The notes: generated from the sequence alone by a model not told the origin. A stretch of 64,000 nucleotides of DNA from Flavobacterium noncentrifugens (GCF_900100375.1 NZ_FNEZ01000002.1:496001-560000); one strand, 5' to 3'. Shown: positions 27,381 to 36,256, numbered from the stretch's first letter. Translations and numbers: made by a program.

Positions 27381-28004
27381 ATGGCCGAATTCATCAAAAT
27401 ATACGAAGACAAACCATCAGAAGCTGCACTTGCAAAAGTGGTAAAAGTGCTTCGCGACGGCGGGCTTGTCATTTATCCGACCGATACCGTTTATGGTTTG
27501 GGCTGCGACATTACGAATACCAAAGCATTGGAACGGATTGCAAAAATCAAAGGAATAAAGCTTGAAAAAGCAAATTTTTCGTTTGTTTGTTCCGATTTGA
27601 GCAACCTTTCAGATTATGTGAAACAAATTGACACGTCGACTTTTAAATTGCTCAAACGTGCTTTGCCGGGCGCTTACACTTTTATTTTGCCTGGAAATAA
27701 TAATCTTCCGAAAGAATTTAAAAAGAAAACGACGGTCGGAATCCGGGTTCCCGATAACAATATCGCGCTTTGCCTGGTAAAAATGCTCGGCAATCCGATC
27801 GTATCGACATCGATTTATGATGAAGATGCCGTTTTGGAATATTCTACCGATCCGGAATTGATTTTCGAGAAATGGCAAAACCTTGTGGATGTTGTCATTG
27901 ATGGCGGATACGGCGACAACCAACCGTCAACGATCATCGATCTTTCAGGCCATGAGCCGGTTTTGATCCGTGAAGGAAAAGGTGATATTTCGATTATTGA
28001 TTAA
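27381..28004 (+). CDS. YciO/TsaC/Sua5 family protein (threonylcarbamoyl-AMP synthase-like)
   Basis: A 207-residue protein with the YrdC fold (Pfam PF01300). The motifs IYPTDTVYGLGCD and PSTIIDLS are present, as is KRALPGAYTFIL. Members make L-threonylcarbamoyladenylate for tRNA t6A, or are the related YciO whose role is less clear. The short length without a Sua5 domain fits TsaC or YciO. I favour the YciO branch because of the sequence KGIKLEKANFSFV. The ATG at 27381 is preferred to the earlier in-frame codon at 27351 inside the repeat array. Confidence 0.85.
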   Translation: MAEFIKIYEDKPSEAALAKVVKVLRDGGLVIYPTDTVYGLGCDITNTKALERIAKIKGIKLEKANFSFVCSDLSNLSDYVKQIDTSTFKLLKRALPGAYTFILPGNNNLPKEFKKKTTVGIRVPDNNIALCLVKMLGNPIVSTSIYDEDAVLEYSTDPELIFEKWQNLVDVVIDGGYGDNQPSTIIDLSGHEPVLIREGKGDISIID

Positions 28005-28028
28005 TCCGAATCAAAAATAAGAACAATA

Positions 28029-28067
28029 AAAAATCCCGATCAGAATTTCCGATCGGGATTTTTTTAT
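28029..28067. terminator. Bidirectional terminator
   Basis: AATCCCGATC and GATCGGGATT form a long perfect stem, with A runs before it and T runs after it. It lies between the convergent YciO/TsaC-like and OmpA-like genes. Confidence 0.88.
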
Positions 28068-28081
28068 CATTGCTGAAACGA

Positions 28082-28918
28082 TTATTTCGCACTCAGGTTT
28101 TTCATTTCTTTTTCGATCATGTCGTAAAACTGGTCGATTTTAGGAAGGACTACAATTCGCGTTCTTCTGTTGATTGCACGGTTTTCAGAGGTGTTGTTGT
28201 CAACTAACGGCACATATTCGCTGCGTCCGGCTGCAATTAATTGTTTTGGCTGTACGCCCAATTCGGTTAAAACGCGAACAATTGATGTTGAACGTTTGAC
28301 ACTTAAATCCCAGTTGTCAAGCAACACGCCGTTAGATTTGTACGGAACGTTATCGGTGTGTCCTTCAACCATGCATTCGAAATCGGGTTTGCTGTTTACC
28401 ACTTTTGCAACTTTAGCCAAAACTTCTTTAGCACGGTCGCTTACAACGTAACTTCCGCTTTTGAAAAGCAACTTATCAGCAATGGAGATGAAAACGACTC
28501 CTTTTTCAACATTCACCTGAATGTCAGGATCGGTAATTCCAACTTCTTTTTTCAGGCTCGAAACCAATGCAAAAGTGACACTGTCTTTTTTGGTCAAAGC
28601 ATCTTGCAAACGGTTGATTTTAACATCTTTTTCTTTCATTGACTCCAATGCTTTTTCGATGTTTTGCGCGCCTTTTGTAGACAAAGTCGTCATATTTCCC
28701 ATATTGTTGATCAGGTCAGAATTGTTCTTTTTGAGGTATTCAATCTGAGCTGCCAAGGTTTCTTTATCTGAAAGGCAAGAATTTAATTTTACGGTTGCTG
28801 AATTCAGCAAATCCTGTATTTCCTTATTTTTTGATTCGCATTCGGCGAGTTTCTTTTTCGTTCCGCACGAAGCCGATAACATGGCGACAGCCGAAAGTGC
28901 TAAAATGAATTTTTTCAT
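28082..28918 (-). CDS. OmpA family lipoprotein
   Basis: A 278-residue outer-membrane lipoprotein. The signal peptide ends in SASCG (lipobox, Cys19). A coiled-coil region follows (about 25-110). The C-terminal OmpA/MotB peptidoglycan-binding domain (about 135-270) has the motif VEGHTDNVPY and the closing ENRAINRRTRIVV. It likely ties the outer membrane to peptidoglycan. After the cysteine comes GTKKK, not the acidic surface-export signal. A -7 box (TAAATTTG) sits 23 bases upstream of the ATG. Confidence 0.9.
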   Translation of the reverse strand: MKKFILALSAVAMLSASCGTKKKLAECESKNKEIQDLLNSATVKLNSCLSDKETLAAQIEYLKKNNSDLINNMGNMTTLSTKGAQNIEKALESMKEKDVKINRLQDALTKKDSVTFALVSSLKKEVGITDPDIQVNVEKGVVFISIADKLLFKSGSYVVSDRAKEVLAKVAKVVNSKPDFECMVEGHTDNVPYKSNGVLLDNWDLSVKRSTSIVRVLTELGVQPKQLIAAGRSEYVPLVDNNTSENRAINRRTRIVVLPKIDQFYDMIEKEMKNLSAK

Positions 28919-28941
28919 AAATCTAATATTTTGGTTGAATA

Positions 28942-28949
28942 CAAATTTA
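28942..28949 (-). promoter_or_regulatory. -7 promoter element TAAATTTG
   Basis: A TAnnTTTG match on the minus strand, 23 bases upstream of the OmpA-like lipoprotein start. Confidence 0.5.
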
Positions 28950-28993
28950 ACATTTATAAGTTTTAACGACTGTGTAGAAGCCTTAAACTATTG

Positions 28994-29986
28994 TTAAAAT
29001 AAGTCTGTAAACTTATTTTTTCGTTGAATAAAATGACTGTAAACAATACTTTTAATGGTAAAATAATCATTTTTCTGCAGACTGTCACGCTTCTTAAAGT
29101 TGGCAAATAGCAAAATGTAAAATAACAAATGTGCTTTGGCAATGGCAGCAAAGTGCGAAACCTTTCCTTTAAATAAAAATTGGAAAGCAGCGACTCCATC
29201 AAGGATCATTCTTGTAAAAAGCACTGGAAATAATCGCTTTTTCGGAAGATTTTTAACGAGCATCAACAATGAATTCCGGAAATTTAAAAAAGTTTTTTGC
29301 GGATTTCCCTGCTGTAAAGTCGCACCGCCAACATGATAAACTTTCGAAGCCGAAATATATTTTATTTGATGTCCTTTATTGAATGCACGCCAGCACAAAT
29401 CGATCTCTTCCTGATGTGCAAAAAAATCGGCATCAAAGCCATTTAAATTTTTAAAAACGCTGCTGCGGATGAAAAAGCAGGCGCCAGAAGCCCAGAATAT
29501 TTCGCGATTGTCATCGTATTGCCCGAGATCTTTTTCAAGCGTGTCAAAAATGCGCCCACGGCAAAACGGATAACCATATTTGTCTATAAAACCTCCGGCA
29601 GCTCCGGCGTATTCAAAATATGCTTTGTTTTTATAATCGAGGATTTTCGGTTGGATGATTGCTGTTTCTGGTTCGTTTTTGAAGGTTTCGATGATCGGCT
29701 GCAGCCAGTTTTGCGTCACTTCAATATCTGAATTGACCAAAGCAAAAACTTCGGCATCGACAAATTTCAACGCTTCATTGTAACCTTGGGCAAAGCCGAA
29801 ATTGGCTTTATTTTCAATGATTTTTACTGATGGGAATTTAGATTTTATAAGGGAAATAGAATCATCTGTCGAAGCATTATCGGCTACATAAATATCCGCT
29901 TCAGCCGAAAATTCAACAACTGAATGCAGGAATTTTTGCAGCAGCGCCGCGCCATTCCAGTTTAATATGACAACGGCAATTTTCAT
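28994..29986 (-). CDS. Family 2 glycosyltransferase
   Basis: A 330-residue GT-A glycosyltransferase (Pfam PF00535/PF13641). The start AVVILNWNGAALL and the nucleotide-binding segment VADNASTDDSI are typical, as is the metal motif region ALVNSDIEV. The acceptor-side motif HQEEIDLCWR is present. The donor and acceptor sugars are unknown; rhamnosyltransferase-like members of this branch work in surface polysaccharide assembly. The ATG overlaps the stop of the upstream HsdR_N-like gene by four bases, so both are translated from one message. Confidence 0.9.
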   Translation of the reverse strand: MKIAVVILNWNGAALLQKFLHSVVEFSAEADIYVADNASTDDSISLIKSKFPSVKIIENKANFGFAQGYNEALKFVDAEVFALVNSDIEVTQNWLQPIIETFKNEPETAIIQPKILDYKNKAYFEYAGAAGGFIDKYGYPFCRGRIFDTLEKDLGQYDDNREIFWASGACFFIRSSVFKNLNGFDADFFAHQEEIDLCWRAFNKGHQIKYISASKVYHVGGATLQQGNPQKTFLNFRNSLLMLVKNLPKKRLFPVLFTRMILDGVAAFQFLFKGKVSHFAAIAKAHLLFYILLFANFKKRDSLQKNDYFTIKSIVYSHFIQRKNKFTDLF

Positions 29987-30438
29987 TTGACTGGTATTTG
30001 ATAATCTGGCAAGTCGCGCAGGAACTGGTATTTTTCGTTTTGGTAATCCATCTGGCAGAAAAAATGGTTCAATCCGTTGGTCACCATCAAAAATTCAGAT
30101 TGCATCGTCATGTTGTAACGCGCGATTTGGTCGAAAACCATCTGTGAGATCTTGATTTGCGGTGCTTTGCATTCGACCAGGATGAAAATCGAACCATCAT
30201 TGTTGAAAACCACGACATCATATCTTTTGGTCAAACCGTTGATTGTCAGCAATTTCTCGACATTAATCAGTGATTTCGGATATTTTTTTTCCTGCATCAA
30301 AAACTGCACGACATGCTGGCGAACCCATTCTTCGGGCGTCAAAACCACAAATTTCTTCCTAATTTCATCAAATACCGAAATCCGTTCATCGGAATTTCGA
30401 AACCGGAAATCATAACCGCTAAAATTCAGTTTCTGCAT
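29983..30438 (-). CDS. HsdR N-terminal-like nuclease domain protein
   Basis: A 151-residue stand-alone protein with the type I restriction HsdR N-terminal fold (Pfam PF13588). The PD-(D/E)xK-like core is visible: YDVVVF gives the Asp and ILVECKAP gives the Glu-Cys-Lys. No helicase, methylase or specificity subunit lies near it, so it is not a restriction system. I choose the ATG at 30438. It overlaps the glycosyltransferase gene by 4 bases. In Flavobacterium genomes this gene is often beside holA, from memory; here holA is 10 kb away, beyond the lipoprotein block. Confidence 0.8.
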   Translation of the reverse strand: MQKLNFSGYDFRFRNSDERISVFDEIRKKFVVLTPEEWVRQHVVQFLMQEKKYPKSLINVEKLLTINGLTKRYDVVVFNNDGSIFILVECKAPQIKISQMVFDQIARYNMTMQSEFLMVTNGLNHFFCQMDYQNEKYQFLRDLPDYQIPVK

Positions 30439-30482
30439 ACGCAAAGAAACAAAATTTGTTTAAGAATGCCGTAAAATATGTT

Positions 30483-30549
30483 GTCTGTCTATTTAAACCG
30501 GCGTTGGTCTATTGGCGGTTTTTTAGCGTTTGTGATTGCAACACATTTG
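30483..30549 (+). promoter_or_regulatory. LytTR-like operator A and -7 box
   Basis: A CGTTGGT core (GTTGGT at 30503-30508) lies 39 bases before the -7 element CACATTTG (30542-30549). A weaker distal half-site GTCTGT lies 20 bases upstream at 30483. The core fits the LytTR consensus [CA]GTTN[AG][TG]. A T tract begins 23 bases before the -7 box. There is no -33 TTG, which suggests an activator-dependent promoter. It precedes the lipoprotein gene at 30577. Confidence 0.65.
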
Positions 30550-30576
30550 CAGCATAAAACTTAAACACTCAAAATC

Positions 30577-31293
30577 ATGAAAACAAATTTAAAAAAAATG
30601 CTGTTGCTTTTAATGGTCACTTCACTTGCAGTTTCCTGCTCTGATGATGACAGCTCGCCAACACCAATACCGGAAGCTTTGCCGACATTTGCGAATAAAA
30701 TTACGATAGATACGCAGGACGATTCCTATGACGAAGTGTACAATATCATTTATGACTCTGAAAAACGCATTGGAAAAATTGTTTCTACAGGAAAATTAAA
30801 CCGGGTTTATACCATGACTTACAATACGAAAAACCAGGTTTCAGCCATCGCGATTACAGGTGACGATGCAAAAACAGTCACGGCAACTTACAATTCAGAT
30901 GGAAAATTAACCTCATTTACAAATAATGGCAGTGCAACGATTGTTACCTACAATTCGGCAACACAAATGTATGAAGGCGCTGCAAATCCGTTTTCACTAA
31001 ATGCCGCTGGCGATATAGATGTTCTCGGGCCTTCATTTATTGGTTATGACAATTCTAAACAAGGCGCTTTTACAAGTACGAATATCAATTATTATGTGTT
31101 GTCAATCATTGCAGATGCGACTTTGATTTACATTATGCCAACCAAGCCGATTAACACAATTTCGGTTACGGGTCAAAATGTGGATATTGAAAATACGTAT
31201 ACGGAGGACGGCCATATCAAGCTTTTTGATGTTTCAGACAATAACAATCCGTTAAAAAGTTTCACGATTTCATACGAATATCAAACACTTTAA
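30577..31293 (+). CDS. Surface lipoprotein with YD-like beta repeats, copy 1
   Basis: A 238-residue lipoprotein. The signal peptide ends VSCSDDD, so Cys21 is lipidated and followed by three aspartates, the signal that sends Bacteroidota lipoproteins to the cell surface. The mature part is a row of short beta strands with Y-(D/N)-x-(D/E/K) turns (YDSEKR, YNTKNQ, YNSDGK, YNSATQ), similar to YD/RHS repeats. It is a close paralogue of the next gene, 16 bases downstream. It is preceded by operator A, so it is probably a target of the LytTR system at 32465-36181. Function unknown. Confidence 0.8.
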   Translation: MKTNLKKMLLLLMVTSLAVSCSDDDSSPTPIPEALPTFANKITIDTQDDSYDEVYNIIYDSEKRIGKIVSTGKLNRVYTMTYNTKNQVSAIAITGDDAKTVTATYNSDGKLTSFTNNGSATIVTYNSATQMYEGAANPFSLNAAGDIDVLGPSFIGYDNSKQGAFTSTNINYYVLSIIADATLIYIMPTKPINTISVTGQNVDIENTYTEDGHIKLFDVSDNNNPLKSFTISYEYQTL

Positions 31294-31309
31294 TTTCGAT
31301 AATTTACTG

Positions 31310-32032
31310 ATGAAAACTTTTAAAACTATTTCAAGAATACTCACAATCATCACCTTTTCATTGTTGGTTTTTTCCTGCTCAGATGATGATAGCGAAGCTC
31401 CTGCGGTACCAGTTGCGACAGTTCCGTTTGTTACAAAAATTACGATGACAGGAACAGATGTTTCGGCGAACAGGGTTTATACATTAGAATATGACAGCAA
31501 CAAAAGGGTAAGCCAGATGGTTTGTACCGGAGACATTTCAAAAGCGTATTTGTTTACTTACAACGAGCAGGGAAAAATGATCGGCCTTGTCACTACAGGA
31601 ACTGATGCCGCTACATTTTCAATGACTTATGACAGTACGGGGAAATTAACGGGCATTTCTAAAAACGGAACGCCAGGTCCGGTTACTTATGACAGTGGAA
31701 CACAGATTTACACTTACGGAGACAATAAATTCTCATTCAACAGTGCAAACGACATCAATCTTTACAATGGCATTTTCTTTACGTATGATGACTCAAAATC
31801 AGGCGCCTTCGCAAACGTAAATGCGCATTATCAGGCATTTATGGCTGTAGCCGATCCACTTTTTATGTATGTATGTTCAAAAAAACCGGTTTCCGGGTTA
31901 AATTACACAGGATTGGATTATACATTGACCAATACTTATGATGATGCAGGTTACGCCAAAACTTTCAAATTAAGGGACAACAACAATGCGGCCGCTTTTT
32001 TTGACGTGACATACGATTACACCAATAAATAG
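31310..32032 (+). CDS. Surface lipoprotein with YD-like beta repeats, copy 2
   Basis: A 240-residue lipoprotein, tandem paralogue of the previous gene. The signal peptide ends VFSCSDDD. The two align over their whole length, for example YDSNKRVSQMVCTGD with YDSEKRIGKIVSTGK, and SKSGAF with SKQGAF. The gene starts 16 bases after copy 1 and has no operator of its own, so it is in the same transcript. A terminator follows at 32068. This is a recent tandem duplication that has since diverged. Confidence 0.8.
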   Translation: MKTFKTISRILTIITFSLLVFSCSDDDSEAPAVPVATVPFVTKITMTGTDVSANRVYTLEYDSNKRVSQMVCTGDISKAYLFTYNEQGKMIGLVTTGTDAATFSMTYDSTGKLTGISKNGTPGPVTYDSGTQIYTYGDNKFSFNSANDINLYNGIFFTYDDSKSGAFANVNAHYQAFMAVADPLFMYVCSKKPVSGLNYTGLDYTLTNTYDDAGYAKTFKLRDNNNAAAFFDVTYDYTNK

Positions 32033-32067
32033 TTAGTAGATTTTAATTTTAGAATGAGTTAGGATTG

Positions 32068-32090
32068 CCTGCATCATACCGATGCAGGTT
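32068..32090 (+). terminator. Intrinsic terminator of the lipoprotein pair
   Basis: CCTGCATC and GATGCAGG form a perfect 8-bp stem with a five-base loop, followed by a T run on the plus strand. Confidence 0.85.
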
Positions 32091-32093
32091 TTT

Positions 32094-32288
32094 TTATGCT
32101 TCGTCTTTAGTCGCTTTGATCAATCCGATTCCAGATATAAAAAAGATCAATCCCAAAATTCCGTAAATCGCTATCGCTTTAAGATCGCGGTTTGCGCCGC
32201 CGGTATTTGAAAAAACATAAGCAGTGTAAATCAGCCCGATGATTCCGAGCACAGTCAGCAATGCGCCAAAGATTCTTTTGATGTTCAT
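32094..32288 (-). CDS. Small two-segment membrane protein
   Basis: A 64-residue protein with two hydrophobic helices (FGALLTVLGIIGLIYTAYVF and IYGILGLIFFISGIGLI) joined by a short polar loop. I choose the ATG at 32288; the longer frame to 32402 has a Cys-rich, unlikely N-terminus. Such proteins are common in Flavobacteria and unnamed as far as I know. It is divergent from the sensor kinase. Confidence 0.6.
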   Translation of the reverse strand: MNIKRIFGALLTVLGIIGLIYTAYVFSNTGGANRDLKAIAIYGILGLIFFISGIGLIKATKDEA

Positions 32289-32434
32289 GACAGTTGGTTT
32301 TAGGCTGTAAAATTCTGCTTTTGCAAGCTTCTTAGCATTACAGCATTTCTGTTTTAGGTTGCAACATTCAGATTGCCGCATTTCAATTGCCCATACCCAC
32401 AATTCATTTATTTAATTCGTAAATTTCCGTCAGC

Positions 32435-32447
32435 AAACCGTAGGTTT
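32435..32447. promoter_or_regulatory. Palindrome AAACCGTAGGTTT before the sensor kinase
   Basis: A perfect palindrome (AAACC-GTA-GGTTT) 17 bases before the ATG at 32465. Its AAACCG arm resembles the AAACCGGCGTT stretch in operators A and B. It may be a self-control site or chance. Confidence 0.3.
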
Positions 32448-32464
32448 AACCTTTTAAAAGCAAT

Positions 32465-35437
32465 ATGAAAATTTTTTCGCGCCTTTGTTTTACGATTGCC
32501 TTTTTGGTTTTCTGTGCTTTTCCGGGATTTTCCCAAAAAGCGTGGCAGGATGAAACGATTAAATTTTATGACGGATTGCCATCGGATATCATCATTAAAA
32601 CCGATACCGACAGCAAAGGGTTTTTATACATTTCGACCCAAAAAGGGCTTTCGCGTTACGACGGTTACCACATCATCAACCATCCAAAAATACAGTCTCC
32701 GGTGTATAGTTTTTTTATCAGAAAAGATAAATTTTACATTCACGACGCGGCGACAGGACTTTTTGTAATGAACGGATTTGATCATCAGATCAAGATTATC
32801 GCCAGGAACAATTACCAGGATATTGATCCCGATAACGATCATTTCAACAATCTTTTTGTGGATCATAAAAATCGAGTCTGGTGTTCCGATTTCAATTGCA
32901 TTAAATATTTTTCTGAAGATTCGGTGCCAACGCAGAAGTTCCGGATTCACTCCAACAATAAATCCGAAAGCGAGCAGATTGTTTTCATGGAACCAATTCC
33001 CGGGCAAATCTGGGCATTTACGAAAAAAGGCTTGTTTGTCTGGGATGAAAAAACGAAGCAACTAAAACCGCATCCGAATGATCTGATCGGGCGTGAATCG
33101 TATCAAACGGCTTTCCAATTGGATGCATCCAATGTTTTGATGGTGACTTCGAGCGGGAAAATTGGGCAGTTCAACATCGGTGAAAACCAATTTTCAGCAT
33201 GGGCGGAAATTCCCGAAAACGAACCGATCATCGGTGCCGGAAAATATTACGATGGGAAAAAACCGGTCTTTTTTGTGTACAGCAACCAGAAAATTTTCAC
33301 AGCAAATGACTCCAAAACTTCGTGGCGTATTTTGTATAAAATTGAAAAATCGCAGATCAACGAAGTTCACACTGATTCGCTTTCCCGCATGTTGTGGATT
33401 GCGTCGACAAAAGGCCTGATCAAGCTGTCACCGATTGATGCGATCACGAATGTAGAATTTCCGCAAAAATCGGAAATGCACAATCCGGCGGTTTCAATTG
33501 CACAGGATGCTGAAAAAGCAATCTGGATTTCGGATAAGAACAATTCGGTTTGGCGTTATGATTCAGATAAGAGATGGAAGCAGTTCAAAATTCCGGTCGC
33601 TATTAATACAGTTACCGCTTTTAAAACACATATTTTCGTCGCTTCGGATAAAGGCCTTTTTGATATTCAGAAGGAATCGGTTTCTAAAATTAAATTGAAA
33701 CTGCCCGAAACTGCGACTATCAGGAAATGCATTTTGACTTCGAAAGATGAACTTTGGCTGCTTTGTGCCGGAATCCCGATACAAAGATTTCATTGGCCGG
33801 ATCTGGCAAAAATCGATCGGACGTTTGCCAATGATCCTTTGTATTGGACCGCAAATTCATGGAACGATATCATTGAAAATACCGATGGAAAAATCTGGAT
33901 TGCCGGCTGGGCGCCAAAAAATTACGGCATGCAATACCACGATGCAGCAAAAGATAAATTCATTGATATTGCTGATTTGGCGTTCAACAAAGAGCGTGAT
34001 AAATTCTTTGGAGACTACAACAACCGCATTGCGCTTGCCGGGCACAACGGTTTGCTTTTTTCAGGCTATGGCGGATTCAATCGCGTCGAAGGAAACGGCA
34101 ACATTTCAAAGAAAATCGACATCAACAATTACCCGATCGCAAACGGCAGGATCGAAGGAATCGCGCAGGACCATTCGGGAAACGTCGTTTTTGCTACAGC
34201 CGACGGTTTGCATATTTATTCGACTGCAAACGACAAGATCATTCGCATTTCACAGATCGACGGTTTGCCTTCGGACGATTTGATTTACGGATTTAAAAAA
34301 CTTGCCGACGGTACTTTTGCCATCGGAACCGACAACGGTTTTACGATCGTCGACATCAAAAAACTGCTCGATCCTAAAGGCGGCCATAAACTTGAATTGT
34401 GCAGTATAAAAATCGATGGAAACCTCAGGAATATCCACGGAAAAAATATCGAATTGTCAGAAGATGAAAACGATCTGGTACTGAATTTTTCGACTTTGTC
34501 GTTTACCGATAAGCAGAAGATTTTTTACCGCTACCAATTCAAAGGCGACAACCATTGGAACAATCTCGGCAACAATCCCGAGCTGTCTTTAAATCACATT
34601 GCACCAGGAAATTACGACTTGATTGTCCAGGCCGGAAACCATCTCGGGCAATGGCACTCAAAACCTTTGGAATTTAATATCGTCGCCCATCCGCCGTTTT
34701 ACAAATCGAACTGGTTTTATATACTGATTGGTATTTTACTGATTGCAATCGTAATTCTGATCAACAGGTATTTGCTTTTGCGCCAACGAAAAGAAGCCGA
34801 TTACCAGCAAAAACTCAAAGAAGCCGAAATGCTAACGCTGCGCACGCAGATGAACCCGCATTTCATGTTCAACACGCTGAATTCGATCAATAGTTTTATT
34901 ATCGAAAACAAACGCGAAGCCGCCAGCGGGTATTTAACGACGTTTTCAAAGCTGATGCGCAGCATACTCGATTTTTCAAAAGAAGAATTCATTTCACTTG
35001 ACGATGAGATCAAGACTTTGGGTTTGTACCTCGAACTCGAAGCCGTTCGCCTCGAGCATTCGTTCGATTATACCATTAAAGTCGATAAAGACCTGAAAGA
35101 TGAGATTATCCGGATTCCGCCATTGATTTTGCAGCCGTTCGTTGAAAATTCGATCTGGCACGGCTTGCGGCACAAGCAGGAGCAAGGCAATTTGTTTGTG
35201 CATTTCAGTAAAATATCCGATCAATATTTGAAGATCAGGATTGAAGACGACGGCATCGGGCGCAAAGCTGCAGGCGAAATGAAGAAAAACCAAACGCACC
35301 ATAAATCTTACGGAATTGACATTACAATCCAACGTTTGGAAATGCTCGATCCGAAAAATTCGGTACAAATCATTGATTTAACAAACGCGCAGGGCAACAG
35401 TTTGGGCACTGCCGTAGAAATAATCCTAACACTTTAA
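32465..35437 (+). CDS. Membrane sensor histidine kinase, two-propeller sensor with LytS-type kinase
   Basis: A 990-residue sensor. The signal peptide (MKIFSRLCFTIAFLVFCAFPGFSQ) is followed by a periplasmic beta-propeller region with Reg_prop repeats (about 25-660, for example FYDGLPSDIIIKTDTDSKGF), then a Y_Y_Y domain (about 680-745). One membrane segment (about 757-775, WFYILIGILLIAIVILINRY) leads to a His_kinase domain (PF06580) with QMNPHFMFN (His799) and a C-terminal HATPase (VENSIWHGL). It should bind an extracellular ligand, autophosphorylate His799 and pass phosphate to the regulator 3 bases downstream. There is no SusC/SusD pair nearby. Confidence 0.92.
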   Translation: MKIFSRLCFTIAFLVFCAFPGFSQKAWQDETIKFYDGLPSDIIIKTDTDSKGFLYISTQKGLSRYDGYHIINHPKIQSPVYSFFIRKDKFYIHDAATGLFVMNGFDHQIKIIARNNYQDIDPDNDHFNNLFVDHKNRVWCSDFNCIKYFSEDSVPTQKFRIHSNNKSESEQIVFMEPIPGQIWAFTKKGLFVWDEKTKQLKPHPNDLIGRESYQTAFQLDASNVLMVTSSGKIGQFNIGENQFSAWAEIPENEPIIGAGKYYDGKKPVFFVYSNQKIFTANDSKTSWRILYKIEKSQINEVHTDSLSRMLWIASTKGLIKLSPIDAITNVEFPQKSEMHNPAVSIAQDAEKAIWISDKNNSVWRYDSDKRWKQFKIPVAINTVTAFKTHIFVASDKGLFDIQKESVSKIKLKLPETATIRKCILTSKDELWLLCAGIPIQRFHWPDLAKIDRTFANDPLYWTANSWNDIIENTDGKIWIAGWAPKNYGMQYHDAAKDKFIDIADLAFNKERDKFFGDYNNRIALAGHNGLLFSGYGGFNRVEGNGNISKKIDINNYPIANGRIEGIAQDHSGNVVFATADGLHIYSTANDKIIRISQIDGLPSDDLIYGFKKLADGTFAIGTDNGFTIVDIKKLLDPKGGHKLELCSIKIDGNLRNIHGKNIELSEDENDLVLNFSTLSFTDKQKIFYRYQFKGDNHWNNLGNNPELSLNHIAPGNYDLIVQAGNHLGQWHSKPLEFNIVAHPPFYKSNWFYILIGILLIAIVILINRYLLLRQRKEADYQQKLKEAEMLTLRTQMNPHFMFNTLNSINSFIIENKREAASGYLTTFSKLMRSILDFSKEEFISLDDEIKTLGLYLELEAVRLEHSFDYTIKVDKDLKDEIIRIPPLILQPFVENSIWHGLRHKQEQGNLFVHFSKISDQYLKIRIEDDGIGRKAAGEMKKNQTHHKSYGIDITIQRLEMLDPKNSVQIIDLTNAQGNSLGTAVEIILTL

Positions 35438-35440
35438 GAC

Positions 35441-36181
35441 ATGATAAAAGTTATTATTATTGACGACGAAAAACATGCGATTGTCACCTTGCAGCACGAA
35501 CTCGAGAAGTTTGCTGATGTGCAGGTGCTCGCAACGACCCAAAAAAGCCAGGACGCAAAAGCGCTGATCGAGCAGCACAAACCAGACCTGATTTTCATCG
35601 ATATTGAAATGCCGTTCATGAACGGATTTGAAGTACTCGAACAATTTGAAAACATCGATTTCAAAGTCGTTTTTACGACCGCTTACAACCAATATGCGAT
35701 CAAAGCGATCCGGATGAATGCGCTTGATTACCTTTTAAAACCGATTGATTCGGATGAATTGCGCGCCGCGCTCGACATGTTTGTGAACAATGAAATGGCC
35801 AGCAGCAGCGAGCAAATCCAGCAATTGAGCCGTTTTAATTCGGGAAAAATCACTGATACTTTGGCACTTTCAACTCAGGAAGGTTTGCATTTCGTTAAAA
35901 CCGATGACATCATGTATCTTGAAGCCAGCGGCTGTTATACCTACATTTTCATGAACAACAACACCAAACACCTGGTCAGTAAAAACCTTGCGATTTTCGA
36001 AGAAGTGCTTAAAGACAACCCGATTTATTTCCGTCCGCACAAATCGCATATCATCAATTTAAAATGCATCAAGCAATACATTCGTGGTGAAGGTGGCGAG
36101 CTCATCATGCAGAACAATTCGAGCATTACGCTAAGCAGAAACAAAAAACAGGAATTTCTCGGATTGTTCAATAAAGTATAA
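35441..36181 (+). CDS. LytTR family response regulator
   Basis: A 246-residue response regulator. The receiver domain (1-120) has the acidic pocket Asp8-Asp9, the phospho-acceptor Asp54 (FIDIEMP) and the LLKPID lysine. The LytTR DNA-binding domain (about 140-245) includes YLEASGCYTYIFM and FRPHKSHIINL. It starts 3 bases after its kinase. LytTR proteins bind direct repeats of a GTT-containing core; four such sites lie at 30483, 36187, 39391 and 40239, so it is the likely activator of the surrounding genes. Confidence 0.93.
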   Translation: MIKVIIIDDEKHAIVTLQHELEKFADVQVLATTQKSQDAKALIEQHKPDLIFIDIEMPFMNGFEVLEQFENIDFKVVFTTAYNQYAIKAIRMNALDYLLKPIDSDELRAALDMFVNNEMASSSEQIQQLSRFNSGKITDTLALSTQEGLHFVKTDDIMYLEASGCYTYIFMNNNTKHLVSKNLAIFEEVLKDNPIYFRPHKSHIINLKCIKQYIRGEGGELIMQNNSSITLSRNKKQEFLGLFNKV

Positions 36182-36186
36182 GATTG

Positions 36187-36256
36187 CAGTTGGTTTACCA
36201 AAACCGGCGTTTCATATATCGCAATAAAAAGGATGCAGCATCATGTCCTAATATTG
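36187..36256 (+). promoter_or_regulatory. LytTR-like operator B and -7 box
   Basis: A strong distal core CAGTTGGT (36187-36194) and a weaker proximal GCGTTTCA (GTTTCA at 36209) lie 20 bases apart. The proximal site is 40 bases before the -7 element TAATATTG (36249-36256). An A tract sits 23 bases before the -7 box. AAACCGGCGTT (36201-36211) is identical to 30495-30505 in operator A. It precedes the propeller lipoprotein operon. Confidence 0.6.

Noticed and set aside
29983..30438. Type I restriction system
   Set aside because: Only an HsdR N-terminal-like domain is present; no helicase part, methylase or specificity subunit lies within the window.
32289..32402. N-terminal extension of the small membrane protein with several cysteines
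   Set aside because: The extension does not look like a protein leader, and the ATG at 32288 gives a clean two-helix protein.
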